Positions 30,503-40,584 of a stretch of DNA of 64,000 nt are shown piece by piece (within the stretch, counting starts at the first letter, position 1; every line of letters starts with the position of its first letter). The notes below the pieces were generated by a model. It searched no databases. It saw nothing but the letters and a program-made list of their open reading frames with translations, and was not told the origin of the DNA. Source of the stretch: Candidatus Nitrospira neomarina (GTDB lineage: Bacteria > Nitrospirota > Nitrospiria > Nitrospirales > UBA8639); assembly GCF_032051675.1 (NCBI RefSeq), contig NZ_CP116968.1:1240001-1304000 (forward strand), in the 5' to 3' direction. The position numbers were made by a program, and so were the translations under genes.

Positions 30503-31033
30503 TTATGAGCGAAAAGCTATGAAGTGGTGAAAGAGAGCTTTCCGTACTTTGACAATAAGCAGCGAAGCCGCGAGACCAAAATTCACCAAGTGGCAGGCAC
30601 GTACAACCATATGAAGACGAAAAAATTTTGCGTAGGCGGTATCTTTGTCTTCTTTTGAGACCGCCTCAAAGGCCTCTTCCTGTAACGTAATGGCTTGGGG
30701 ACTCAGAACCACCAGTATACTGAACGTCATAAGGGCCATTCCGGCCAGAAGCCACCATTCCACGGAAGACACGGCAAACATCTCGGGGGAGTTATGGCCA
30801 AAAGCCCGGGAGCGAATCACGGCCACCACACTCAATAAAATCAAAATCCAGACATTCATTAATCCAAACCCATCAAACACTCTCCGTAAAAAACGGCCAG
30901 CTGGTTCCATCCCGAAGGAATTAAAAACGGCAGGAATCACCAACGCAATAATGACGACTAACCCGCCCACCCATAGGATTAAGGCACACAGTTCGAAAAG
31001 AAAGCCCACCACCCCCCAATTAATCCGCTTCAT
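30503..31033 (-). CDS. DUF4149-like integral membrane protein
   Basis: The product has 176 residues with about four membrane helices (8-33, 54-68, 90-110, 144-165). The N-terminal LFELCALILWVGGLVVIIALVIPAVF and FDGFGLMN segments resemble DUF4149/TMEM205-like proteins as I remember them. Function is unknown. It is placed nine bases after pyrC and 49 bases before carA in the pyr operon. That position recalls the membrane proteins seen in other nitrite-oxidiser pyrimidine operons, but I cannot confirm this. Confidence 0.7.
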   Translation of the reverse strand: MKRINWGVVGFLFELCALILWVGGLVVIIALVIPAVFNSFGMEPAGRFLRRVFDGFGLMNVWILILLSVVAVIRSRAFGHNSPEMFAVSSVEWWLLAGMALMTFSILVVLSPQAITLQEEAFEAVSKEDKDTAYAKFFRLHMVVRACHLVNFGLAASLLIVKVRKALFHHFIAFRS

Positions 31034-31042
31034 ACTTTTGAA

Positions 31043-32365
31043 TTATCGGGCATCATAGACCATCCTGCCATCAACCAAGGTCATCTTCACTTTTCCCTTC
31101 ACTGTCCAACCCCCAAATGGCGTATTCTGACTTTTTGAGAAAAATTTAGTGGGATCCACCACCCACTCTTCATGAGGATCAAACACCACGATATCGGCAT
31201 GTGACCCTGGCTGGAGGCTTCCAACAGGAAGGTGAAAAAGCTGGGCAGGAGATCTGGTCAATTTATCAAGCGCTTGTTCAAGGGACAAGACCCCCTCATC
31301 CACCAGACGGAGGGTTAAGGGGAGAGCGGTCTCAAACCCTACAATTCCAAACGGAGCCGTATCAAATTCCAATTGTTTTTCTTGGAGGGCATGGGGAGCA
31401 TGGTCGGTGGCAATGGCATCAATAGTGCCATCAACCAAGCCCTGCTTGAGGGCTTGAACGTCTTCATCCGTCCGCAGTGGTGGATTCATTTTGGCATTGG
31501 AATTATAACAGCGGACGGCTTCTTCAGTTATGGAAAAGTGATGAGGACAGACTTCTGCGCTCACCGGCAACCCTTGCCCTTTGGCATGACGGACCAGTTC
31601 CACCGAACGGGCGGTGCTCAAATGGGCCAGATGCACATGAACCCCGGTAAGATCGGCCAGAGCCAGGTTTCGAGCCACCATCACCTCCTCTGAGGCATCG
31701 GGGATCCCTGGCATCCCGAGTTCAGTCGATACCATACCCTCGTTCATACATCCGCCATCGGTTAAATGCAGGTCTTCGCAATGGTCCACAACAGGAATTC
31801 CAAAAGCCTTGGCATACTCCAGCGCCCGTCGCATGACCAAACTATTCATCACGGGGCGCCCATCATCCGAAATGGCCACACATCCGGCGTCCACCAATTC
31901 ACCAATATCGGCAAGTTCTTCTCCTTCGGATTTTTTGGTGATGGCCCCGATCGGGAACACTCTGGCCTTGCCGGCCTCTTGCCCTTGGGCCAGCATAAAT
32001 TTGGTGATGGCAGCGTTATCATTGACGGGCTGGGTATTCGGCATACAACAAATGGTCGTAAATCCTCCTGCCACGGCCGAGGCCGCGCCGGTCGCGATGG
32101 TTTCTTTGTATTCAAACCCGGGTTCCCGTAAGTGGCAATGCAGATCGACAAGGCCAGGCGCCACAATCCAGCCATGGGCCTCAAGAATTGTAACTGATGA
32201 ATCCTGAGAAAGGGGGTTCGTCAGTGGAAAACCGACTTCAAGAATGTTTCCATCTTGAATAAGCACATCGGCCCGTCCATTCACGTGGCCGGGGTCAATC
32301 ACAATTCCACCCTGAATGCAGAGCAGGTGAGAAGAGGTGGGAGACTGTCCTGTCTTTTTGGTCAT
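31043..32365 (-). CDS. pyrC: Dihydroorotase PyrC (class I)
   Basis: The product has 440 residues. The zinc motif DLHCHLREPG (His76, His78) near the start, the TTICCMPNTQPVND segment, and the later ATDHAPHALQEK box identify a type I dihydroorotase. It closes carbamoyl aspartate to dihydroorotate. It is nine bases after pyrB and shares its transcript. In several bacteria this class forms a complex with PyrB, which the gene order is compatible with. Confidence 0.95.
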   Translation of the reverse strand: MTKKTGQSPTSSHLLCIQGGIVIDPGHVNGRADVLIQDGNILEVGFPLTNPLSQDSSVTILEAHGWIVAPGLVDLHCHLREPGFEYKETIATGAASAVAGGFTTICCMPNTQPVNDNAAITKFMLAQGQEAGKARVFPIGAITKKSEGEELADIGELVDAGCVAISDDGRPVMNSLVMRRALEYAKAFGIPVVDHCEDLHLTDGGCMNEGMVSTELGMPGIPDASEEVMVARNLALADLTGVHVHLAHLSTARSVELVRHAKGQGLPVSAEVCPHHFSITEEAVRCYNSNAKMNPPLRTDEDVQALKQGLVDGTIDAIATDHAPHALQEKQLEFDTAPFGIVGFETALPLTLRLVDEGVLSLEQALDKLTRSPAQLFHLPVGSLQPGSHADIVVFDPHEEWVVDPTKFFSKSQNTPFGGWTVKGKVKMTLVDGRMVYDAR

Positions 32366-32374
32366 GTTGTCCGA

Positions 32375-33316
32375 TTATTCGTTAAGGGTTGAACGTTCAC
32401 TAAATCCTGATAATAAATACATCAGGGCCATTCGCACAGAGACACCATTCGTTACTTGATCCAGAATCACCGCGACATTGCTATCAGCGACCGATGGCGA
32501 AATTTCCACGCCCCGGTTTAGCGGGCCGGGATGCATCACAATGGCATCCGGTTTGGCGAGCTTGAGTCTTTCCGTCGTTAAACAAAACAGTTTGGCATAT
32601 TCTCGAAGACTGGGAAGTAACGCCCGCCCTAAGCGCTCACGTTGCAATCGCAGCATGATGATCACATCCGTTCCAATCAATGCCTCATCAAGATCGTGGA
32701 ACACCTCCACACCGAAATGTTCGAGACCGAAGGGAATCATGGTTGGTGGAGCCACGACTCTCACCTCTGCTCCGAGTTTGGTCAAAGCCAGAATATTCGA
32801 GCGCGCCACGCGGCTATGTGCAATATCGCCGACAATCACTACCACGAGGCCCGAGACGCGTCCTTTTTTCTCTTTTATGGTAAAGACATCCAGGAGAGCC
32901 TGAGTGGGATGTTCATGCCACCCATCTCCCGCATTGATCACCGATGACCTGACCGAACGAGCAAGGTTTTCTGCGGCACCAGGTGATGGATGACGCAGCA
33001 CAATGATATCTGCCTGCATGGCTTCAATATTTCTGGCGGTATCGACTAAGGTTTCTCCTTTCACCATACTGCTGGTTGAAGGCGAAAAATTAATGACATC
33101 GGCACTCAATCGTTTAGCAGCCAACTCAAAAGACGTTCGAGTACGAGTACTGGGCTCAAAAAATAAATTCACCACCGTTTTCCCTCGCAGAGCCGGAACT
33201 TTTTTGATGTCCCTCCCTCCGACTTCTTTCAGGGATTCGGCTGTCGTTAAAATCAATTGAATTTGGTCAGCTGATAAGGCCGCAATGGTCAATAAATCTT
33301 TGCGTTCTAGACCCAT
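32375..33316 (-). CDS. pyrB: Aspartate carbamoyltransferase catalytic subunit PyrB
   Basis: The product has 313 residues. The carbamoyl-phosphate binding box [13 protein letters not shown] (52-64) and [12 protein letters not shown] are intact, and LNRGVEI near the end is the usual substrate loop. No pyrI regulatory subunit gene is nearby, so control is more likely through PyrR. It starts seven bases after pyrR. Confidence 0.96.
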   Translation of the reverse strand: MGLERKDLLTIAALSADQIQLILTTAESLKEVGGRDIKKVPALRGKTVVNLFFEPSTRTRTSFELAAKRLSADVINFSPSTSSMVKGETLVDTARNIEAMQADIIVLRHPSPGAAENLARSVRSSVINAGDGWHEHPTQALLDVFTIKEKKGRVSGLVVVIVGDIAHSRVARSNILALTKLGAEVRVVAPPTMIPFGLEHFGVEVFHDLDEALIGTDVIIMLRLQRERLGRALLPSLREYAKLFCLTTERLKLAKPDAIVMHPGPLNRGVEISPSVADSNVAVILDQVTNGVSVRMALMYLLSGFSERSTLNE

Positions 33317-33323
33317 AATGACT

Positions 33324-33959
<636 letters not shown>

Positions 33960-33978
33960 TCATCGTTTGACTCTCCTT

Positions 33979-33998
33979 ACCCACCTCGCCGGATGGGT
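33979..33998 (-). promoter_or_regulatory. PyrR-binding hairpin in the pyr leader
   Basis: On the minus strand an ACCCA/TGGGT stem closes a loop with TCCGGCGAGG, which fits the PyrR recognition pattern UCCNGNGAGG. Between it and the terminator lies GGCCACTCAATTGGCC, another possible pairing element. The binding hairpin, a conditional terminator and pyrR downstream make a classical PyrR attenuation leader. The antiterminator pairing was not resolved by eye. Confidence 0.82.
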
Positions 33999-34013
33999 TT
34001 TAAAGGTTTCCCC

Positions 34014-34042
34014 ATACTATTCGCACAACGTTCGGCTGTCAA
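34014..34042 (-). promoter_or_regulatory. Sigma-70-type promoter of the pyr operon
   Basis: On the minus strand TTGACA (34042-34037) is followed after 17 bases by TAGTAT (34019-34014). Expected transcription starts near 34007, just before the PyrR-binding hairpin, giving a leader of about 130 bases to the pyrR start. Confidence 0.72.
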
Positions 34043-34113
34043 GATCGTGAAGGGGCATGTTCATTCGACGGGACCAACCAACATTTGCGATTTTACGGCA
34101 GGGCCCCTTGAAA

Positions 34114-35895
34114 CTAATACCGAACAGGATTTCGAATAATCCAGACCGTCAACTCGGGATTTAACCATCCATTGGGAAGGATCGTTTGGTGAATCCGGAA
34201 GGGAGGCAAAGAATCGCCTGCGGCAGAATGGAGAATCTGAAGGCCTTGCTTCTGGAGATTCTCTTTCAGAACGGGGGGACCGGCCACACAACCGATACTC
34301 CCCTCAGCAAGATAGGTCCGTAAAAATGTTACCCAACCGTCAATCATATTGGAATTGGAATAATCTGGAAAGGGAATCCAAAGATAAATCCAATCGTACC
34401 TTGACGGCAATGTTTTCAACATGAGCCGCTCAAAAGGGAAAAATTGAAAATTCGAAAACCACGACAATCGATCCATCCTAGAAAGCCTATTCCAAATAGA
34501 TTGGGCATGTTTTTGAGCAAATTGTGGCCAGGTATACCAAATGGTATGGATTTGAGTTTCCTGGAATTGGAGGCATGAACCCAATCCCGCTTCGCAATGG
34601 GAAAGCAAGACGCGTTTAGCGTGAGATCGTAAGTGAAAGAGATCCTGGTGTTCCTCAAAAAAATCATCCCAAAAATCAAAAACGAACGGTTGACTTTCCT
34701 TTTCCCCGATCATTTCAGATTTATCAGGATACAGTAGAACCGAAGAGAAGGCTTCCTGGGGAGTCAGCAGAGGGGGTTTTATGGGAAAACCGTCTCGCCA
34801 AGTGCAGGCGAGCGGCTCCCAGGAAATTGAATGGTTCGGTTTGGACAGCTGCCAGGATGGTCGAACGGTCAATTCCTTTTGGTCAAGGCCATCAAATAAC
34901 CAGAGGCTGTCCGCCGTGACTCCTGCTCCCCGATTGTCCGACACCGGCAGACCTGACTCGGGTATTCGGTTAAACGATAGGCCGGAAGGATCATCCCACC
35001 ATGTGACTTTTTGAATCATCTGGTTTCTGACCGTCACGCAAACATGCTGTTCTTCATCCATATAGCGAACGGGGAAACCGGAAGCGGGAAGCCAGTGAAC
35101 TTCATGCGATCGTTCAATATCCAAAAACACTTCCAGCGGGGATTGCCTGGAAGAAACGGAAGGGGTAAAAAATAGGCTGAAGAGCCTGAACGCCGCCTCG
35201 GAGGGGTATGCCGGAATACCCCGGTATTGCAGGGCGCGGCCGCCATTACTATTTTGATCGTCGTAGAGGCCTCGGATGAATTCAAAGGTCGCACTACCGG
35301 TTCCCGGCAAAAGTGATAAAAATAATTCTACCACTGGAAGATAGTCAATCCGACTCCACTCCATCCGACTCATACATGACATGAACCTGACATCTTCAAA
35401 GGATCCATTGGGTAACACATAAAAAGCGTCTTTAACCTGATGAATCGTGGCTTGCCCATTACCATGAAGGACGACATCCTCATCCCGATAGAAAAATCGG
35501 ACCATTGCCAAGTCGGAATGCAAAGACCGGGCTGCCATCTGACGCAGGTCATCTTGGGTGATCTGTTCCCAGCCTGGCCGCCGAGATAAATCTAAGGAAA
35601 TGGTATTGACCAATCCTTCCGGTTTAATCCCGATCCATTGCCCCCAATCCAATCGAAGACGCGCAGAGACAAGGGATAGCGCCCCCGTTGGCTTTTGTTC
35701 CCACAAACATTCATGGAGAGGATTTCCCTCTGGATCTACCAAAAGAATCCGTTGCCCATGCTTGCCATACAACACACAATGACCAGTGGGCTGTTCGAGG
35801 ATCCGCCCTCCCGCGGACTCCCATTCCTGTCTATAGACCTGATTGGCAGGAAAACGTAAGGCTTGGGGATGATTCAATACGCATTGAAGGTTCAT
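34114..35895 (-). CDS. Unrecognised 593-residue protein, possibly with a degenerate methyltransferase-like C-terminus
   Basis: I do not recognise this protein. It is soluble, with no signal peptide, Trp- and Phe-rich, and without repeats. Residues 1-400 look like a beta-rich region (VNTISLDLSRRPG, TATIHQVKD-type strands). The last 150 residues have a Rossmann-like alternation (KRVLLSHCEAGLG, YDWIYLWIPFP, LAEGSIGCVAGPPVLKENLQKQGL) that recalls a methyltransferase without its glycine-rich SAM motif. It stands alone between proA and the pyr promoter on the same strand as both. The ATG at 35895 lacks a clear ribosome site. Confidence 0.6.
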   Translation of the reverse strand: MNLQCVLNHPQALRFPANQVYRQEWESAGGRILEQPTGHCVLYGKHGQRILLVDPEGNPLHECLWEQKPTGALSLVSARLRLDWGQWIGIKPEGLVNTISLDLSRRPGWEQITQDDLRQMAARSLHSDLAMVRFFYRDEDVVLHGNGQATIHQVKDAFYVLPNGSFEDVRFMSCMSRMEWSRIDYLPVVELFLSLLPGTGSATFEFIRGLYDDQNSNGGRALQYRGIPAYPSEAAFRLFSLFFTPSVSSRQSPLEVFLDIERSHEVHWLPASGFPVRYMDEEQHVCVTVRNQMIQKVTWWDDPSGLSFNRIPESGLPVSDNRGAGVTADSLWLFDGLDQKELTVRPSWQLSKPNHSISWEPLACTWRDGFPIKPPLLTPQEAFSSVLLYPDKSEMIGEKESQPFVFDFWDDFFEEHQDLFHLRSHAKRVLLSHCEAGLGSCLQFQETQIHTIWYTWPQFAQKHAQSIWNRLSRMDRLSWFSNFQFFPFERLMLKTLPSRYDWIYLWIPFPDYSNSNMIDGWVTFLRTYLAEGSIGCVAGPPVLKENLQKQGLQILHSAAGDSLPPFRIHQTILPNGWLNPELTVWIIRNPVRY

Positions 35896-36006
35896 GATGA
35901 GGCATGGAAAAGCTTAGAAGGCAGATTGCCTCTGAAAACAAAAACCGGAGACGGGACTGGTGTGAGAAACAAATGGAGGGAACACGGCATCGAACCGATT
36001 GGGCCC

Positions 36007-37317
36007 TTACTCCCGGACTTGACCGGAACCGTATACAACATATTTCGAACAGGTTAAATCTTCTAACCCCATTGGACCACGAGCATGGATCCGGGTTGTG
36101 CTAATCCCAATTTCGGCACCCAACCCAAACTCATAGCCGTCGTTCAAGCGGGTCGAGGCATTGACCATCACGGTACTGGAATCCACCTCTCGCAAAAATC
36201 GCAGAGCCCGATCATAGTCATTGGTCAAAATAGAGTCCGTATGACGGGAACCGTATTGGTGAATATGGTCCATGGCGCTCTCCATATCCTTCACCACTTT
36301 GATCGCCACAATGAGCGATAAAAATTCTTTACCGAAATCGTCTTCTTGGGCAGGTTTGGCTTGAGAAAGGATCTGGCAGGTTTTGGAACATCCCCGCATT
36401 TCCACTCCTGCCTCAATAAATTCTTCGGCTAAGGGCGGCAAGAATTTTTTGGCTACTTTCTCATGCACCAGAAGAGTTTCCATGCTGTTACAGGTCGAGC
36501 AACGCTGAGCTTTCGCATTGAAACTGATTCTTTGGGCCATGGCCAGATCCACATCTGAATCCACATAAATATGGCATACGCCTTTGTCGTGCTTAATCAC
36601 CGGGATGGTAGAATGCTGCGTGACCGTGTCCATCAGCGCCTCGCCACCACGAGGAATGATAAGATCGACAAACCGGTGGCTTTTGAGTAGAGCAAGAATG
36701 ACCTCGCGGTCAGTCTTGTCGATAAAGGTAATTGTTCCTTCGGGAATTCCAGCCTTTTGGGCCGCTTCCCCAAGAATCGTGGCAAGAGCCAAATTGGAAT
36801 GATGCGCCTCGGAACCCCCTCGCAGCACACACACATTGCCGGATTTGAGACAGAGGGCCGCCGCATCAGCGGTCACATTGGGGCGGGATTCATAAATGAT
36901 TCCGATCACTCCAATCGGCACACGCACTCGACCGACCCTCATTCCATTGGGTCGTTGCCAGAACCCCATCGATTCGCCCACTGGATCCCGTAACTGCGCA
37001 ATCTCGCGAATGTGCGCCGCCATATCGGCAATTCTGGCTGGGGTTAAGCGAAGTCGATCAGCCATGGCGGTCCGTGAGGGATTCCCTTCGAATGCTGAAA
37101 GATCTTCTTCATTGGCCTTAAGGATCGCTTCTTCTCCAGCCTCCAGCCCATCAGCCATAGCCATTAAAGCCGCATTCTTTTTCATGGCAGTCAGTCCACT
37201 CAATGGGCGGGCAGCCTGTTTGGCTCGTTGAAGCAGGGGCTTCAGGTATTCCTCAGGGGAAAGCTCTTCCTCTTCTCCAGAAACTTCAAGCTCATCTTGA
37301 GATTTATTGATTTGCAT
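36007..37317 (-). CDS. proA: Gamma-glutamyl phosphate reductase ProA
   Basis: The product has 436 residues, an aldehyde-dehydrogenase-fold enzyme with the catalytic Cys in AQRCSTCNSMETL and the glutamyl-phosphate reductase segments VIGIIYESRPNVT and LRGGSEA. It reduces gamma-glutamyl phosphate to the semialdehyde in proline synthesis. The first 25 residues (rich in Glu) are an extension beyond the usual N-terminus. proB is not in the window, while proC is 4 kb away at 41173. A promoter candidate is at 37368-37397. Confidence 0.95.
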   Translation of the reverse strand: MQINKSQDELEVSGEEEELSPEEYLKPLLQRAKQAARPLSGLTAMKKNAALMAMADGLEAGEEAILKANEEDLSAFEGNPSRTAMADRLRLTPARIADMAAHIREIAQLRDPVGESMGFWQRPNGMRVGRVRVPIGVIGIIYESRPNVTADAAALCLKSGNVCVLRGGSEAHHSNLALATILGEAAQKAGIPEGTITFIDKTDREVILALLKSHRFVDLIIPRGGEALMDTVTQHSTIPVIKHDKGVCHIYVDSDVDLAMAQRISFNAKAQRCSTCNSMETLLVHEKVAKKFLPPLAEEFIEAGVEMRGCSKTCQILSQAKPAQEDDFGKEFLSLIVAIKVVKDMESAMDHIHQYGSRHTDSILTNDYDRALRFLREVDSSTVMVNASTRLNDGYEFGLGAEIGISTTRIHARGPMGLEDLTCSKYVVYGSGQVRE

Positions 37318-37367
37318 AGCCTTATATTTTCCTGAGGTAACAATATTTTATGGACGGAATAGTATTG

Positions 37368-37397
37368 AGAATACCTGGCAGTCACAAAAACCGTCAA
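37368..37397 (-). promoter_or_regulatory. Candidate promoter for proA
   Basis: On the minus strand TTGACG (37397-37392) and TATTCT (37373-37368) are separated by 18 bases, giving a leader of about 45 bases before the proA start. The -10 box is only a partial match. Confidence 0.4.
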
Positions 37398-38416
37398 GGA
37401 AGCGAGGAATGGACTGAGCGGACAATGACTTCCTACTGTAGAAAAAGTTTGCACGCCCCGATCGAGGATGTATCACATTAAGGAAGGGTTAACTTCTCTT
37501 CAAAAAACTTTCGAGTGGAGTTGATCCATAGGTTCCTTCTATCGCATACCGTGAGGCATACATCCTATTTATAACCATCTTTCTTTTGCGATAAAGTCGG
37601 CTACAAAGAAAAAAGATGATTTGCCAGGACCGTACCGGTTGATTTTTAAAATGTACGATGCCAGAGAATCAAAACGTGTCGCCTGAAATTTTAAAAAGAT
37701 CACGGTTTGTTTTGACTCGGTCTTACGTGCAACTCATAACGCAATCTCACCATTTTTGAAGCTAGCTGCCAAGGTTGGCATCAAAAATTGTCGGCCTCCT
37801 AGCGAGTAAAACCGGATCATTTTTTTTCGAATTGGTCCGCAAACCATTCATAAAGAGTCGAAATCGTCTGAATCCGAGCATTTGGGTAAGAAAAGGGTTC
37901 CTGAAAAGCCTGCCTGCGGCGGTTGAGGCAGCCCTGAATTCCGAAGAAGAATTGATCGTTAGTGACCAGGCTCCAGTGGACCATTCGCCTAGAAAAAGGT
38001 CAATTGACTTGCGAAAGACGCATGGTTGGGAGAAAAGGTTGTTGGGGGAAACATTTTCTCAGAACCATTTCCAAATGAATCAATCGCAAAGCAGCTCACT
38101 GTTTCATCTGAAATCACCGGGAAAATTACCGGGCATCGAATTCGGAATCGAAATGCATAGCCTTCAGGCTTTTCAATCGGTCGTTCCTTCAGAGAATTTA
38201 CCAAAAGCCCTGGAACTCAAGCGGGAATAACCTCTTCTTCTCCCTCCCTCAATCAATGCCCCGGATTACAATGGAGGATTCCTCCGGTTCACCTGGTAAC
38301 AAACATCACGTCACTCCTCACAGATATAAAACGCTGGGGCCTCGCCATCGAAGGCGGATTGTTTAAAAATTTTTCCAATTCCAAAATCCTTCAAACAGGA
38401 AAAAGGATATAATTAA
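37398..38416. other. Intergenic region without recognised gene
   Basis: More than 1 kb separates proA from tRNA-Phe. The only long open frame (37775-38230, TTG start) has weak ribosome-site support and an odd composition, so I do not call it a gene. No hairpin, RNA gene or mobile-element end was recognised. Confidence 0.4.
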
Positions 38417-38447
38417 TTGGAAAATGAATAAGCCTTTGTGTTATAAA
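38417..38447 (+). promoter_or_regulatory. Candidate promoter for tRNA-Phe
   Basis: TTGGAA at 38417-38422 and TATAAA at 38442-38447 lie 19 bases apart, 31 bases ahead of the tRNA. The spacing is long, so the match is moderate. Confidence 0.35.
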
Positions 38448-38478
38448 ATCAGGTCGAAGTCAATGGTTCTAGGAGTGT

Positions 38479-38554
38479 GCCGAGGTAGCTCAGTTGGTAG
38501 AGCACAGCCCTGAAAAGGCTGGTGTCCGCAGTTCGATTCTGCGCCTCGGCACCA
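38479..38554 (+). tRNA. tRNA-Phe (anticodon GAA)
   Basis: The 76-base sequence folds as a complete cloverleaf: acceptor GCCGAGG/CCTCGGC, D arm GCTC/GAGC, anticodon arm CAGCC/GGCTG with loop CTGAAAA (anticodon GAA), T arm CGCAG/CTGCG with loop TTCGATT, then discriminator A and an encoded CCA (38552-38554). Confidence 0.97.
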
Positions 38555-38593
38555 CGAAAACAAACACTTCACATGTCCTTCTGACCCACCAGC

Positions 38594-39613
38594 ATGAAGA
38601 TTTTGAACCTTCCGACATTCAGGCCTCTTCGCACGGGTATTGAATCCTTGTTGATTCTTGTAACCTTTCTTGTATTGGTAAGCCCTCAATCCCTTTTTGC
38701 CACTGAAGGTGATGGTGTAGAATTGGCTCAAGTCTCTTCTCAACCATCCCCTCCCCCAAAAACCAGAACCGTTGTTGCGGACCTCCTAATGGTCGATGGC
38801 GGGTTTTATGTGGTGCGCGGGGAACGTGGAGAAATTCGTATCGAAGTCACTCCGGAAACTCAACTGGCGGAGTCATTCACCTTTGGCGATCGTATCAAAG
38901 CAGTGCTTTTACCAGACGACAAGGCCATTTCCATCACAAGAGCACAACCAGGGGAACCGATAGGGACAACAAGCAAATCTCCCGTCACCCCGGCTCCTCC
39001 ATCCACTCCATCTCCAGGTGCTAAATCGAAACCATCAACTCCCCCGACAAAAGTATCGCCGAATGTACGGATTATTGTTGCTGACATCTTAATGGTTGAT
39101 AGAAATTTTTATATCATCAGAAGCGACTATGGAGAAATTCGAATTGAAGTCACACCCCAGACCAAGTTATCCGAATCCTTCAAGTTTGGGGATCGGATCA
39201 AAGCACGGGTCACTCCACAAGATAAAGCCTTATCAATTGTTCGCGCGAGTCCAGATGATTCTCCTGGGATTCGCCTGGAGGAAGGACCCTTGGCCTCCAC
39301 TCCGACAGCGCCTCCGGTTGGAATTGCCCCCGAAACAGAACCCACACCTCCTAAACATGACCCAGAAACGACTGCTCCAAAGGTGTCCCCAAAAGTGCGT
39401 ACGATTGTGGCTGAGATCCTAATGATTGATGGAAATCTTTATGTTGTTAGGGGGGATCGAGGAGAAATTCGTATCGAGGTTACTGCTGAAACAACCCTCT
39501 CTGAATCCTTCGAATTTGGGGATAGGATTAAGGCCAAAATTTTGCCAAATGATACCGCACTATCCATTGAACGTGCCCGGCCAGATGAACCACTTGGGGC
39601 CCAGACGCCCTAG
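38594..39613 (+). CDS. Secreted protein with three internal repeats of about 60 residues
   Basis: The product has 339 residues with a hydrophobic segment at about 17-36 that reads as a signal peptide (ending near LFATEG). Three copies of one domain follow at about 58-117, 158-218 and 268-328. Each has the order VxxILMVDxxxYVVR, GEIRIEVTPxTxLxESFxFGDRIKA, DxALSIxRA, linked by Pro/Thr/Ser-rich spacers of 40-50 residues. The domain reads as a small beta barrel; similarity to DUF5666 or OB-type folds is only a guess. It follows tRNA-Phe by 39 bases. The start has no strong ribosome site. Confidence 0.72.
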   Translation: MKILNLPTFRPLRTGIESLLILVTFLVLVSPQSLFATEGDGVELAQVSSQPSPPPKTRTVVADLLMVDGGFYVVRGERGEIRIEVTPETQLAESFTFGDRIKAVLLPDDKAISITRAQPGEPIGTTSKSPVTPAPPSTPSPGAKSKPSTPPTKVSPNVRIIVADILMVDRNFYIIRSDYGEIRIEVTPQTKLSESFKFGDRIKARVTPQDKALSIVRASPDDSPGIRLEEGPLASTPTAPPVGIAPETEPTPPKHDPETTAPKVSPKVRTIVAEILMIDGNLYVVRGDRGEIRIEVTAETTLSESFEFGDRIKAKILPNDTALSIERARPDEPLGAQTP

Positions 39614-39837
39614 AGCCCAGATTTTCTTTTCCCCGAATAATCCATCGTTTCATTTTTCAAGATTTCGAAATCTAGGGTTTTTTGTTCTTGCAAAACCGAT
39701 TACGCCGAATGGCTTCACTTATGAATCTCTGGATGGGCGAACCAACTGGGGAAAAGTGAAAACTAAAACGAGGGGAAGAGACCAATGAAGAAGGCCACAG
39801 GAGTAAGGCCAAATATCAAACATTGAATATGAAAAAG

Positions 39838-40584
39838 TTAAATATCCACTTGCGAGCTTTTTGCCTCACGTTTCACAACCTGTTGAAGGATGTTACGATA
39901 GGCTCGAATCCGCTTGACATATCTTACAGGCTCCCATCCACGGGCATAACGATGAGGCAGGTCCTGATAATATTCCTTATGAGCTAAGAGGGGAAGAATG
40001 CTTTTAATGTCTTCCCACTGATTGGAGTTTTTACCTAAACGCTCAGCAAGCAATCGAGCATCGTTAATATGTCCCATACCGACATTGTAGGCCGCAAGAG
40101 CAATGAACATACGATCCGGCATGCGAATGTGGTCAGGAACCCGCTTTTGTAAATAGGACAGATAGCGAGCCCCACCGTCAATGCTTTTTGACGGGTCAAG
40201 CCGGTTTTTGATTCCCAGATCCGAGGCCGTGGAACGTGTGAGCATCATAATTCCTCGAACCCCTGTAGGACTAACAGCCTTGTTATTCCATTGAGACTCC
40301 TGATAGGCCATAGCGGCCAACAACATCCATGAAATACCTGATTTTTTTTCAGCTTCCTGAAATTCTTCACGGTAAGAAGGCAGCCTAGTCTCAATATGTC
40401 GCAAAAAGGTCTTTACCTCATACGCGGGGAGGTTTGTTCCTAATTGCGCAGTCCGCTCCTGATGGGAAAGGTAATTTCGATCGTGATGGGGAAGCTCCCA
40501 AAGGACCAACAGTACTCCTAATAAGGCCATGACCAGACCGATTTGTTTACCGACCTTTTTAATTGTTTCCATGACCGTCATCAT
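39838..40584 (-). CDS. Membrane-anchored lytic transglycosylase (SLT domain, MltF-like)
   Basis: The product has 248 residues. One N-terminal hydrophobic helix (about 12-28) is followed by an SLT domain with catalytic Glu in LAAMAYQESQWNNKAVSPTGVRGIMML and the later AAYNVGMGHINDA box. This is MltF type but without the N-terminal periplasmic-binding (SBP_bac_3) domain that MltF has. It cleaves the peptidoglycan glycan chain in the periplasm, in turnover or assembly of envelope machines. No companion gene is adjacent. Confidence 0.85.
   Translation of the reverse strand: MMTVMETIKKVGKQIGLVMALLGVLLVLWELPHHDRNYLSHQERTAQLGTNLPAYEVKTFLRHIETRLPSYREEFQEAEKKSGISWMLLAAMAYQESQWNNKAVSPTGVRGIMMLTRSTASDLGIKNRLDPSKSIDGGARYLSYLQKRVPDHIRMPDRMFIALAAYNVGMGHINDARLLAERLGKNSNQWEDIKSILPLLAHKEYYQDLPHRYARGWEPVRYVKRIRAYRNILQQVVKREAKSSQVDI

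Noticed and set aside
37775..38230. 151-codon open frame between proA and tRNA-Phe
   Set aside because: It starts with TTG, has no convincing ribosome site, and its sequence looks random with low hydrophobic patterning. Left as intergenic.
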